Shown piece after piece: positions 52,601 to 58,150 of a stretch of DNA of 64,000 nt. Within the stretch, counting starts at the first letter, position 1; every line of letters begins with the position of its first letter. The notes under the pieces were generated by a model, which was not told the DNA's origin, ran no database searches, and saw only the letters and a program-made list of their open reading frames with translations. Source of the DNA: Galbula dea (Eukaryota; Chordata; Aves; Piciformes; Galbulidae); the NCBI GenBank assembly GCA_013399015.1, contig VWZX01010416.1:4924-68923 (forward strand). Direction: 5' to 3'. The translations under genes were made by a program, and so were the position numbers.

Positions 52601-54977
52601 TGAGGTCTTTCTTCCCCCAACTGAAATATGCTCTACCACTGCCCAACCTGAGAATTCAGACTTGGGAATCATGAGTGGGAGGAGTCTCAAGTATTTATAA
52701 CATTAATATATTCTCTATTTTACTAACAAGTAAACCACAGAAGGTGGGTGATGGGGTTTTTTTTTCCTTGCTTCTAGCAAGCCAAACCCCCAGCACCTTA
52801 TTTTCCTGTCTCTCTCTTACACTGCTCCCTAATTCCCACCCCAGCTACCCATCTTCAGCCAGCATTAAGGATAAATCATGTCCCACAGCTCACAAGCAGA
52901 TCCAGTTCCCAAATCACAAGCACACCTGAGAGATGGATATGGCTCTTGGAGATTTTATCATTCCAGGCTTGGCAAAGGGAATTGTCTTGGCAAGGAATTG
53001 ATAAAAATTAGGCATTTATCAGCAGAGGGTGTTCAAATGAAGGAGGCAGACAACAAGTATCAGGTTTAGGGCAGAACATCACACTCAATACAGGGTGTTG
53101 GCTTTAATATCTTAATATCTATCTGCTGCTTAAGCACCAGGTGTGGTTTTTACAGAGCCTGTAAAATTTAGGCAGTGTGAATACCAAAGAGAACTAAAGG
53201 AAGGAAACTCTGGTTAACAAAGATCTCCTAACCATCAGCTTCCAAATCCCAGAGTCAGCCATGTGTTTAAGGGGAGAACATCCTAGAAACTCATAGAAGA
53301 CATAATTCAGTTTATGGGATGTCTTCAGAGTTGAGCTGGCTGAATACTGCACAAAACCTCTCAATAAAGGTATCCCTGAGCACTCTGTTTTTTCTTGCCT
53401 GCTTAGCAGGGAGCTGAATGGCTTGAAGAAACAGGATGACTGCAACAGCAACACTCAAACAACACAGGGAGGTGATGCTAGACAAAAGCCACCAGCTGCA
53501 GCATGCTCCCACACCTGGCTGGAGGCAAGTGCCACCTTCCACAGCACAAACACCTTGGGTTCTTACAGGTTGAGGAAACTCATTCAGCTAATGGCTTTAA
53601 TGAGTGCAATATCTAACCATTGTGGCAGATGCTGAGGTAAGGATCCAAATAATGATAGCACAGCAGCTTGCTGTTGAGGTAAGGTCTACTGACACCTGCT
53701 AGCATTACAACCAACTGTAGCAGAGACAGCAGAGCAGCAAATCCAAATACAGTTCTCAAGCTCCCAGGAGTACAACAAGTTAAAAAACCAAAGCCAACCC
53801 CCAAAAGAACTCTTGAAGGCAAATTCAAACAGCAAGGAGGAAGAGGAAAACAAGACTCTTGTTATGTCAGAGAAAACATGAACAGAAAGCAAGGCAAGAC
53901 TCTCCCCACCCAACTCCAGACATAGGTTATTAGGGTTTTTTTCCCCACACCCAAGCCCAGGCATAGGTCATTAGGGGTTTCCCACCCCCACCCAAGCCCA
54001 CACATAGGTCATTAGGGTTTTTTTTCCCCCCACCACAAGAAGATATTAGCAGATGAAAACAATGGTCATGTATCTTAAGTCTTTGATGTCTTGGGGTCAC
54101 CCCTGTCTTTCATGCAAGATGCCCCTGTTACAACAGGCAGACATCAAATTTGGTTCCCCCTTAACTAACCAGGGTGTTTCCCTGGACAAGTTTGATCTTT
54201 AGGAGTTCTCTGCAAAGGCTGTAGATGTTCCCTTGGGGATGGGCACATCTAACCAACCAGACCCAGAGGCAGGTCGTCTGGGGAGACCACTCAAAAGCCA
54301 TCAGGTGAGTCCTCTCTTTTACTGGTAGATTTGACCCCATGGTTACTGGTCGGTTTGAAGGCATGATCTCGAGGTGAAGGGCTCTCTATCCCATTACCAG
54401 CCACAAAGACCATCTGGTTCCCTACTCTCTGATTAAAACAAAATGATGCTGCGTGCAGTGCATCATCCATCACAATTAATCCAAGTCAGTTTCATGAGGA
54501 GGCTAAAAAACAACCCCAACCCAAAAAGTAACAATGATTCGGGGAGAGAATTCACCTGAGGGGGGGGAAAAAAAAAAAATCCCCAAACACTTCATCCATT
54601 TTCCCTCCACAACAACCTTTCCTTTCCTCCCCCACCACCACCACCACCACCACCACCACCGGAGAGGGGAATAAAACCAGGAGCCGACCATGAGGACTTA
54701 TTAGCCACTGCTCCCCGCCTGGATTTCCTCCATCAGGGGACAAAGGGCTGCTATTGTCCCTGGCCACGGAGCATCCCCATCCTTATTCCACCCCATCCCC
54801 ACACTGGGACCCCCACCCACGCGTGTCGNGGTGCCTCGCCGGGCTCCGGCCGCTCCCCGCCGCCGCGTTGGCCCCGGGTTTGTCCCCGCCGCCACCCTCA
54901 GCGCTGCTCTCCACCAGCTGTAAGGATTCATAACCGTCACTACCGGGCTTTTTCCGGTAGCTCCCGAGCAGGCTCAT
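19524..54977 (-). CDS. DNAJC6: DNAJC6, auxilin (whole gene, 19 coding exons)
   Basis: Auxilin brings Hsc70 to clathrin-coated vesicles and triggers uncoating, mainly at nerve terminals. The spliced product is about 973 aa; the human long isoform is about 970 (from memory). Order: N-terminus MSLLGSYRKK (exon 1); PTEN-like domain (about residues 105-280); C2-like domain (about 285-425); a disordered clathrin- and AP-2-binding region rich in DLL and DPF motifs (about 450-880); a C-terminal J domain (about 909-973) with HPD at 937-939. The PTEN-like loop reads HCMDGRAAS: the cysteine of CX5R is present but the arginine is misplaced, so it is a pseudophosphatase, as in all auxilins. It is auxilin rather than the paralogue GAK: there is no kinase domain, and the sequence is much closer to auxilin (GASSPDME, ERNIRALLSTMHTVLWAGE). 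All eighteen introns are GT-AG with matching phase. Confidence 0.97.
20489..20665 (-). CDS. DNAJC6: DNAJC6 exon 18 (J domain)
   Basis: 59 codons in phase 0. Acceptor TTGCCAG before 20665 and donor CAAG|GTAAGG after 20489. Codes for LEWIEGKERNIRALLSTMH and the J-domain helix that ends in VVHPDK. HPD (residues 937-939) is the motif that stimulates Hsc70 ATP hydrolysis. Confidence 0.97.
20893..20990 (-). mobile_element. CR1 3' end in DNAJC6 intron 17
   Basis: AATCACAGAATGTCAGGGGT, then GATCATCTAGTCCAACCTCC; sense orientation relative to DNAJC6. Confidence 0.9.
21752..21897 (-). CDS. DNAJC6: DNAJC6 exon 17
   Basis: Acceptor TTTCCAAG before 21897 and donor AAAA|GTAAGT after 21752. Residues 833-881: DAKPKVSADFEDLLSGQGF, DKKGPKTIAEMRKEEMAKE; the clathrin-binding segment just before the J domain. 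Confidence 0.96.
22105..22506 (+). mobile_element. CR1 copy in DNAJC6 intron 16
   Basis: TCCTGGAGAAGAGAAGGCTC, CTTTCAGTACTTCAAGGGG, and 3' end GATGACCTTTAAGGTCCCTC with TGATTCTATTCTATG. Antisense to the gene. Confidence 0.92.
22691..22951 (-). CDS. DNAJC6: DNAJC6 exon 16
   Basis: Acceptor CACCCTGCAG before 22951 and donor GTGG|GTAAGC after 22691. Residues 746-833: FASKPTTPTGMGGGFPP, Gln/Trp-rich WQQGAGYGWQQ, and the conserved NYNVSFSAMPG. Confidence 0.95.
24445..24579 (-). CDS. DNAJC6: DNAJC6 exon 15
   Basis: Acceptor CCTTTGAAG before 24579 and donor GCAG|GTTTGC after 24445. Residues 701-746: GGLGMGSKSAATSPTGS, then LDPFADLGTLG with another DPF motif. The acceptor tract sits beside a (TA)n run. 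Confidence 0.94.
24598..24617. repeat. (TA)n simple repeat
   Basis: About ten TA units, 20 nt upstream (gene sense) of the exon 15 acceptor. Confidence 0.85.
25329..25397 (-). CDS. DNAJC6: DNAJC6 exon 14
   Basis: 69 bp. Acceptor TTCTGCTTAG before 25397 and donor CCAG|GTATGT after 25329. Codes for ASSTPTVSIQPDVSSGWDW and NKP (residues 678-701), matching the mammalian STPAVNIQPDVSGGWDW. Confidence 0.94.
26736..26888 (-). CDS. DNAJC6: DNAJC6 exon 13
   Basis: Acceptor TTTTTACAG before 26888 and donor CTGG|GTAAGA after 26736. Residues 627-678: FDPFGSSP, DLLGSFLG, GDPFLQATRSPSPTVH and then SDPFHLG. The last six residues before the junction (SDPFHL) are absent from the mammalian auxilin I remember and add another DPF motif. 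A weaker donor in the same phase (CACA|GTGATC, 18 nt earlier) would remove most of this segment. Confidence 0.88.
26889..29417 (-). other. DNAJC6: DNAJC6 intron 12
   Basis: 2.5 kb with one antisense CR1 (27985-28345); otherwise nothing recognised. Confidence 0.8.
27985..28345 (+). mobile_element. CR1 copy in DNAJC6 intron 12
   Basis: Same type as the copy at 22105: CCTGGAGAAGAGAAGGCTCC and 3' GGTTGGACTAGATGACCTTG. Antisense to the gene. Confidence 0.92.
29418..29864 (-). CDS. DNAJC6: DNAJC6 exon 12
   Basis: The largest exon, 447 bp (residues 478-627). Acceptor CATCATTTAG before 29864 and donor GAAG|GTAAGA after 29418. It holds the acidic block ESEQSDDELL, a run of seven prolines, and the clathrin/adaptor motifs DVDLLGLDG and SDLLNDLFG, then a Ser/Pro-rich tail. 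Confidence 0.96.
30400..30972 (+). mobile_element. CR1 copy in DNAJC6 intron 11
   Basis: About 570 bp: GGCACTGGGGAGGTCACACC, CTGGAGAGTGGCCAGAGAAG, TTGGGTTGGATATTAGG, and 3' ATGATTCTATGATT. Antisense to the gene. Confidence 0.95.
31337..31417 (-). CDS. DNAJC6: DNAJC6 exon 11
   Basis: 81 bp. Acceptor GTGCTGCAG before 31417 and donor CAAG|GTATGC after 31337. Codes for RAATDSPQDNIRNVGQ and AFFSSLSWQ (residues 451-478); aligns with the auxilin segment that reads GQSGFFASLCWQ in human. Open on both sides only by splicing. Confidence 0.92.
31510..32031 (+). mobile_element. CR1 copy filling DNAJC6 intron 10
   Basis: Very similar to the copy at 30400. It takes about 520 of the 619 bp of intron 10. 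Its terminal TGACTCTGTGATTCT ends at 32031, which is intron base +6 of the exon 10 donor. Confidence 0.95.
32037..32230 (-). CDS. DNAJC6: DNAJC6 exon 10
   Basis: Acceptor CTCATTTAG before 32230 and donor GCAG|GTGAGA after 32037. Residues 386-451: PELDACDSPDKYPQLF, ELTPPWENF, and FSSHQEHQDTLALAG, the end of the C2-like domain. A CR1 copy begins at the sixth base of the next intron. Confidence 0.95.
32411..32490 (-). CDS. DNAJC6: DNAJC6 exon 9
   Basis: 80 bp. Acceptor TTTTCCAG before 32490 and donor CCAA|GTGAGT after 32411. Codes for MTNTQIFQIQFHTGFI and TTTLKFTK (residues 360-386). A CR1 fragment starts about 18 nt upstream of the exon, in the branch-point zone. Confidence 0.94.
32509..32592 (+). 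mobile_element. CR1 3' fragment at the exon 9 acceptor
   Basis: GGCCATGGTTTAGTGGTGAC through TCTTAAAGGTCTCTTCCTAC and TGATTCT. Its truncated 5' side touches the 13 nt A run (poly-T in gene sense) that is the polypyrimidine tract of exon 9. Confidence 0.9.
33560..33677 (-). CDS. DNAJC6: DNAJC6 exon 8
   Basis: Acceptor CCTGTCACAG before 33677 and donor CAAA|GTAGGA after 33560. Codes for EYRVQEGKVLIPLG and DVVVSVYHMRSTIGGRLQAK of the C2-like domain (residues 320-359). Confidence 0.95.
33921..33941. repeat. (CT)n simple repeat
   Basis: About nine CT units in DNAJC6 intron 7; a similar run lies at 36613-36632 in intron 4. Confidence 0.85.
34139..34333 (-). CDS. DNAJC6: DNAJC6 exon 7
   Basis: Acceptor CTCTGCAG before 34333 and donor TGAA|GTGAGT after 34139. 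Residues 255-320: YIGYICDLIADKP, the end of the PTEN-like domain and start of the C2-like domain (FNKQRNGCRPFCDI). Confidence 0.95.
35030..35243 (+). mobile_element. CR1 3' fragment beside the exon 6 donor
   Basis: TTGGATATCAGGAAAAATTT, GTGGTGGAGTCACCATCCCT, and 3' TTACTGATTCTGTGATTCTG ending about 20 nt from exon 6. Antisense to the gene. Confidence 0.93.
35263..35396 (-). CDS. DNAJC6: DNAJC6 exon 6
   Basis: Acceptor CTTTCCAG before 35396 and donor GGAG|GTAGTG after 35263. Residues 211-255: DGRAASAVLVSAMFCF, then NTKRPGIVLWPSHR. A CR1 3' end lies about 20 nt into the following intron. Confidence 0.95.
35558..35701 (+). mobile_element. CR1 3' fragment in DNAJC6 intron 5
   Basis: GGAGTCTCCATCTCTGGAGA, GGGGTTGGACTACATGATCT, and 3' ATTCTGTGATTTTGTGATTT. 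Antisense to the gene. Confidence 0.93.
36065..36187 (-). CDS. DNAJC6: DNAJC6 exon 5
   Basis: Acceptor TTCCCCTAG before 36187 and donor CATG|GTGAGT after 36065. 41 codons in phase 0: VSECSWPVRQAPSLHNLY onward to NVCVIHCM. It ends two residues into the HCMDGRAAS loop of the pseudophosphatase. Confidence 0.95.
36188..40161 (-). other. DNAJC6: DNAJC6 intron 4
   Basis: 4 kb with one CR1 at its 3' side (39690-39965), a (CT)n run near 36613 and A-rich runs near 39200. No gene seen inside. Confidence 0.8.
39690..39965 (-). mobile_element. CR1 fragment in DNAJC6 intron 4
   Basis: CCAGGTTGGAAGGGACCTTA, GCCACAACCTCTCTGGGCAG and CCCCCTTGTCCTGCTGCAAC. Sense relative to the gene. Confidence 0.93.
40162..40310 (-). 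CDS. DNAJC6: DNAJC6 exon 4
   Basis: Acceptor CATTTCCAG before 40310 and donor CAGG|GTGAGT after 40162. Residues 120-169: VMSFPAEGVELGF, DVRTFLDSRHPDHYTV and FNLSPKYY of the PTEN-like domain. Intron 3 is only 119 bp. Confidence 0.96.
40430..40479 (-). CDS. DNAJC6: DNAJC6 exon 3
   Basis: A 50 bp exon, YTKGELDISYITSRII, between acceptor TTCTTTTAG and donor ATAG|GTGAGT. It starts the PTEN-like domain (residues 103-120). It is too short to stand out as an open frame and was found by matching the auxilin sequence. Confidence 0.95.
41101..41218 (-). mobile_element. CR1 3' fragment in DNAJC6 intron 2
   Basis: GGGTTTGGGTGGAAAGGGAC, TCATCCAGTCCAACCCCCCT, and TTGCTCAGAGCCCC. Confidence 0.92.
41483..41633 (-). 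CDS. DNAJC6: DNAJC6 exon 2
   Basis: Acceptor GTACTTGAAG before 41633 and donor CCAG|GTACAG after 41483. Codes for ASSPDMESSYGGG, then MVKGGAGRLFSNL and a short run of related NLKDTLKDT-like motifs. Residues 53-103; the shared start of all auxilin isoforms. Confidence 0.95.
41805..42128 (-). mobile_element. CR1 copy in DNAJC6 intron 1
   Basis: Same subfamily as 7737. Stops after CTTGCCTCATGTCCTTGAGC, so it is 5' truncated. A second copy with the same CCTCATGTCC-like variant follows at 42842. Confidence 0.94.
42842..43368 (-). mobile_element. CR1 copy in DNAJC6 intron 1
   Basis: About 525 bp, same subfamily as 7737 and 57582. It lacks the AGGGGCACCCACAGCAG part present in sister copies, a small internal deletion at about 42920. 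Confidence 0.94.
44335..44685. repeat. Unclassified dispersed repeat, copy 1
   Basis: About 350 bp that aligns in the same orientation with 55990-56310. Shared blocks include AAGCTCCAAAAGCA, GGTAACATTGACC (GGTAATGTTGACC in copy 2), AGGAACTCTATTAACCCAG, TTGGATATTCCCCA and CTGCTGACCTG. It does not look like CR1. Confidence 0.8.
46195..46217. repeat. (AAAT)n simple repeat
   Basis: Tetranucleotide AAAT repeated, with an ATAT interruption. Confidence 0.85.
46600..46985 (-). mobile_element. CR1 copy in DNAJC6 intron 1
   Basis: AACAGTTTGGGTTGGAAGAG, GATCATCTAGTCCAACCCCC, and CATCACCCCTTGTCCTGTCC. Same family type as the copy at 55358. Confidence 0.93.
47928..48192 (-). mobile_element. CR1 copy in DNAJC6 intron 1, 5' truncated
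   Basis: Same subfamily as 7737; the similarity breaks at CTGGCCCTG before TACTGGTGCTTGG. Confidence 0.94.
49560..49588. repeat. (CAA)n simple repeat
   Basis: About six CAA units followed by an A run. Confidence 0.85.
50058..50122 (+). mobile_element. CR1 3' end, short
   Basis: TTGATGGTTGGACTGGATGA, CATCCAACCTTCATGATTCT. Antisense to DNAJC6. Confidence 0.88.
50932..51480 (-). mobile_element. CR1 copy in DNAJC6 intron 1
   Basis: AATCACAGAATCTCCTGAGC, then GGAAGGGACCCATGAAGATC; the inside contains CCTCCTCTTCTCCAGGCTGA. A different CR1 subfamily from the 7737 group. Confidence 0.93.
52195..52324 (+). mobile_element. CR1 3' fragment in DNAJC6 intron 1
   Basis: ATATGGTTTAGTGGCAGGGT, GGTTGGACTTGATGATCTTA, 3' AATGATTCTGTGATTCTGTG. 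Antisense to the gene. Confidence 0.93.
53903..54035. repeat. Minisatellite, three units of about 43-46 bp
   Basis: Units share CCCACCCAAGCCC, CATAGGTCATTAGGG and a T run followed by CCCC. Each unit carries TTAGGG. Located in DNAJC6 intron 1, about 0.8 kb from exon 1. Confidence 0.88.
54632..54660. repeat. (CCA)n simple repeat, (GGT)n in gene sense
   Basis: About ten units of CCA about 160 nt downstream of exon 1 in gene direction. The transcript strand is therefore a GGT run. Confidence 0.92.
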
Positions 54978-55345
54978 GGGGCGAGCCGGGCTGAGGGAAA
55001 GCTCCCTCCTCGCTAACGCCACCGGTACGGGAGAGGATGGGGATGGAGAGAGCTCCACCGGCCGCCCCGAGGGGAGGGGATGGGCGGGACGGGTCCCGGT
55101 TACCGCCTTCCCCCCCACCTCCTCCTCCCCGAGCCCCGCAGCCGGGACCGCCCCGTCCCGTCCCGCCCCTCCAGGGCCCGGAAGCAATCGCGGAGGGTGA
55201 GGCTCAGCCGGTGTTGGGTACGGGGAGCTCGGGGGGAGCAACCTGGGATTAATGAGGTGATGGGAAGGCGCCAGAGTCCATAGAGAGGTGGGTCGGAGTG
55301 GTTTTGGCAGGGAAAGATCACCCTCCCGGCGTTAGCTGCTACGAG
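54780..55345 (-). promoter_or_regulatory. DNAJC6: DNAJC6 CpG-rich promoter and 5'UTR
   Basis: Dense CpG over exon 1 and about 370 bp upstream of the ATG. GC boxes include GGGCGGG (55082-55088) and CCGCCCC (55148-55154). There is no TATA box. The block stops sharply at the CR1 copy that begins at about 55358. The transcription start cannot be fixed from the sequence alone. Confidence 0.8.
54821..54977 (-). CDS. DNAJC6: DNAJC6 coding exon 1
   Basis: ATG at 54977 gives MSLLGSYRKK, the long-isoform N-terminus, then SDGYESLQLVESS and a Gly/Ala-rich stretch. The donor was placed at CGC|GTGGGT (GT at 54820-54819) because it has the required phase and gives a total near the human length. An alternative donor in the same phase, GAGG|GTGGCG after residue 27, would shorten the product by about 25 aa. 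The codon for residue 50 contains the unresolved base N at 54829. Confidence 0.75.
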
Positions 55346-55357
55346 CGGTTCGTACAA

Positions 55358-55985
55358 TCACAGACTGGGTTGGATGGGAGAGGCTTTAAAGGTCATCTAA
55401 TCCAACCTCCCTGCAGTCAACAGGGACATCTGCAACTGGAGCAGGTTGCTCAGAGACCCAAACAACCTGAGCTGGGATGGTTCCAGGGATGGGACATCTC
55501 CCACCTCTCTGGGCAACCTGGGACAGGCTCTCACCACCCTCACAGTAAATAATTTCTTCCATTTCTTCCTTCTATCTAGTCTCAATTTCGTCTTTTAGCT
55601 GGAAACAATCACCCCTTGTCCTGTCCCAACAGGTCCTGCTCAAAACTGTCTCCATCTTTCTTATAAACCCCTTGAAGTACTGAAAGGCTGCAGTAAGTTC
55701 TCCCTGGAGCCTTCTCTTCTCCAGGCTGAACAACACCAACTCTCTCAGCCTGTCCTTTCACAGCAGAGAGCTTCCAGCCCTCAGATCATTTCTGTGGCCT
55801 CCTCTGGACCTGCTCCACCAGCTCCACGTCTCTCCTGTGCTGAGGACTCCAGAGCTGGCCCCAGCACTGCAGCTGAGGTCTCCCCAGAGCAGAGACACAA
55901 TCCCCTCCCTGCCCTGCTGCAGCATGGTGCTGCTGGGGATGCAGCCCAGGATATGCTTGATACTGGGCTGCAATCCATGCCAAAA
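55358..55985 (-). mobile_element. CR1 copy abutting the DNAJC6 promoter
   Basis: About 620 bp, the longest here: GACTGGGTTGGATGGGAGAG, CACCCCTTGTCCTGTCCCAA, CTCTCCTGTGCTGAGGACTC, and GATGCAGCCCAGGATATG at its 5' side. Its 3' end points at the promoter and is about 380 bp from the ATG. Confidence 0.95.
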
Positions 55986-55989
55986 TAAA

Positions 55990-56310
55990 CACTCATAGAC
56001 CCCACATAAGCTCCAAAAGCATTTTCTGCTACAGCAGAAACAGGAGCTTGTGAGCTTGTCTGCACAGAAGTAGTTTACTGCAAGAGAGCACCGTGGTTCA
56101 GATCCCAGTTTTCAGCATGTTATCACATAGCACGTTGGGTAATGTTGACCCTGGCTTGAAGCTGCTGTCTAGAAGTCTCATTATGGAGAACTAGTCTCCC
56201 TGTATATGAGAGGTGTCCTGTTCCATACATGGCAGGAACTCTATTAACCCAGTTTTTTGGATATTCCCCAAAAGGCTTTGTGCACTTCAGAGCCACACTG
56301 CTGACCTGAT
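55990..56310. repeat. Unclassified dispersed repeat, copy 2
   Basis: Pairs with 44335-44685 in the same orientation (see that entry). It lies between a CR1 copy and a further CR1-like fragment, so it may have inserted into CR1 or been joined to it. Confidence 0.78.
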
Positions 56311-56317
56311 CCAACAG

Positions 56318-56385
56318 GTTCTGTCCTTCTTGTGCTGAGAGCTCCAGAGTGGGACATAGCACTTCAGGTGAGATCATGCCAGAGC
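56318..56385 (-). mobile_element. CR1-like internal fragment
   Basis: CTTGTGCTGAGAGCTCCAGA and CACTTCAGGTGAGATC resemble the middle of the 55358 copy. Confidence 0.6.
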
Positions 56386-56521
56386 AGACTGGTTAGCAAA
56401 AAGTGCTGGGTCTGCACCATTTTTCTGGAGCTGCTTATTCATGCATCCTCTCAGATGCATTCCTCTCCCAAAAGAGGTCCTTTAGCTGCACAGCTGGCAT
56501 GAAGAGGTTCTCAAAATAGCC

Positions 56522-56612
56522 AGCATAGAATGGTTTGGATTAGAAGGAACCTTAAAGATCATCTAGTTCTAACCCCCCTGCCACGGGCAGGGACATTCTG
56601 CACTGGATAGGA
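56522..56612 (-). mobile_element. CR1 3' end
   Basis: ATAGAATGGTTTGGATTAGA, GATCATCTAGTTCTAACCCC. Confidence 0.92.
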
Positions 56613-57581
56613 GAATGACAGAATCACTGATCACCACTGAGATCTTTCTGCCTCATCAGTGACAGTGCATTCCTTGGTAACAGGCTATGGCTGCCTAGTT
56701 ATGTGCTGACACAGCCAATTCTGCAGTCTCAATGGCACAGCAGTTCTGCACTGAGCCTCCAAACTCCTAAAGAGCACCTCTGGATGGGGGTGACATCACA
56801 TCTGTCTGCAAACACACGACTGGACCATGGTGCTGTATCACAACAAGCTTCTGCCTGTCCCACTGCTGGCTTAAACACTGATAGCACCAGCTGAAGAAGC
56901 ACCAGCACAGATAGCTAAGCCTTGTTCTTGTTAGTTCTCACCAAACTATTTGTAGCTGTTCACATATCAACAGACTCTAGACCAACACAAAGTGTGTCCT
57001 TGAACAACTGATGAGCTCTTTATCCCTCAACACACGTGGCCAGCAGATCAGAATGGCACTTGAGGTGGAGCCAGGGAACTGAGGGATGCTCCAAAGGAAA
57101 TGACCACTATTAACTCTTCTAAATTGATTCCTTTCTAATTTATGGGGGAAAAAAACCCCAAAGGCAAAAAGAAGCCACAGCATCCAGGCACAAGTGTACC
57201 TTCAGTCTCTTACAGAAAGGAAAGGGATCTGCTGCTTGGAAAAAATAGTGTGGGTTTGCTGCTGGGGCAATGACATCAATAAGAGCTTTGGTAACAGTAA
57301 CCATAACTTGAAATATTACTGACACATGGCTTAAACTTTTCTGCTTAACACTCAAGGGCAATGGGCAGCTGGTATGGACATAGCTCATCATGTGCTTTAC
57401 ATAAGTCCTGCAATGTTATACCACAGTGCAGACAAGGTGCATCTGTGACCCACAATTTTAGCAGATTTACAAGCAGCAAACTAAGATGAACTAAGCTGAC
57501 ATAAAGGATTCACAGTTAGCAGTGGTGACAACTTGAACTCCAGGTTAAAATGGGGCATTTCCTACCCTCTCCTCACTCAAT

Positions 57582-58150
57582 CACAGAATCCCAGCATTTT
57601 AGGGGTTGGAAGGGACCTCTGGGGATCATCCAGCCCAATCCCCCTGCTCCAGCAGGGGCACCCACAGCAGCTTGCCCAGGGTCACCTCCAGCTGCCTTGG
57701 CAATCTCTCCACACAAGGAGACTCCACAGCCTCTCTGGGCAGCCTGGGCCAGGGCTCCAACACCCTCCCACCAAACAAGCTTCTCCTCCTGCTCAGCTGC
57801 AACCTCCTGGCTTCCAGTGTGTGCCCAGTGCCCCTTGGCCTGGCCCTGGGCACCACTGAGCAGTCTGGCCCCAGCATCTTGCCCCCAGCCTTCAGCTCTT
57901 GCTCAGCGTTGAGCAGCTCCCCTGTGGGGCTGCTCTTCTCCAGGCTAAGCAGCCCCAGGGCTCTAAGCCTTTCCTCCTGCCAGAGATGCTCCAGTGCCCT
58001 CAGCATCTTCCTAGCCTCTGCTGGACTCTCTCCACTAGTTCCTGGTCTCTCTGGAACTGAGGAGCCCAGACCTGGCCCCAGGACTCCAGCTGTGGCCTGA
58101 CTAGGGCAGAGTAGAGGAGGAGGAGAACCTCCCTCACCCTGCTGGTCTCC
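57582..58150 (-). mobile_element. CR1 copy, about 570 bp
   Basis: AATCACAGAATCCCAGCATT, then the same body as 7737 and 15468, ending GAACCTCCCTCACCCTGCTG. A near-complete member of the commonest subfamily in this window. Confidence 0.96.

Larger units (their letters stand above)
41634..54820 (-). other. DNAJC6: DNAJC6 intron 1
   Basis: 13.2 kb. It holds seven CR1 copies, one copy of an unclassified dispersed repeat (44335-44685), a 43-46 bp minisatellite (53903-54035), (AAAT)n, (CAA)n and (CCA)n runs. Mammals have alternative first exons in this interval; one weak candidate was seen near 46442. Apart from these nothing gene-like was found. Confidence 0.75.

Noticed and set aside
54095..54113. 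Minus-strand ATG reading MKDRG with a phase-1 donor, reminiscent of the human MKDSENKG start
   Set aside because: Only three residues agree, the donor (GGG|GTGACC) is weak, and such matches are expected by chance in 13 kb.
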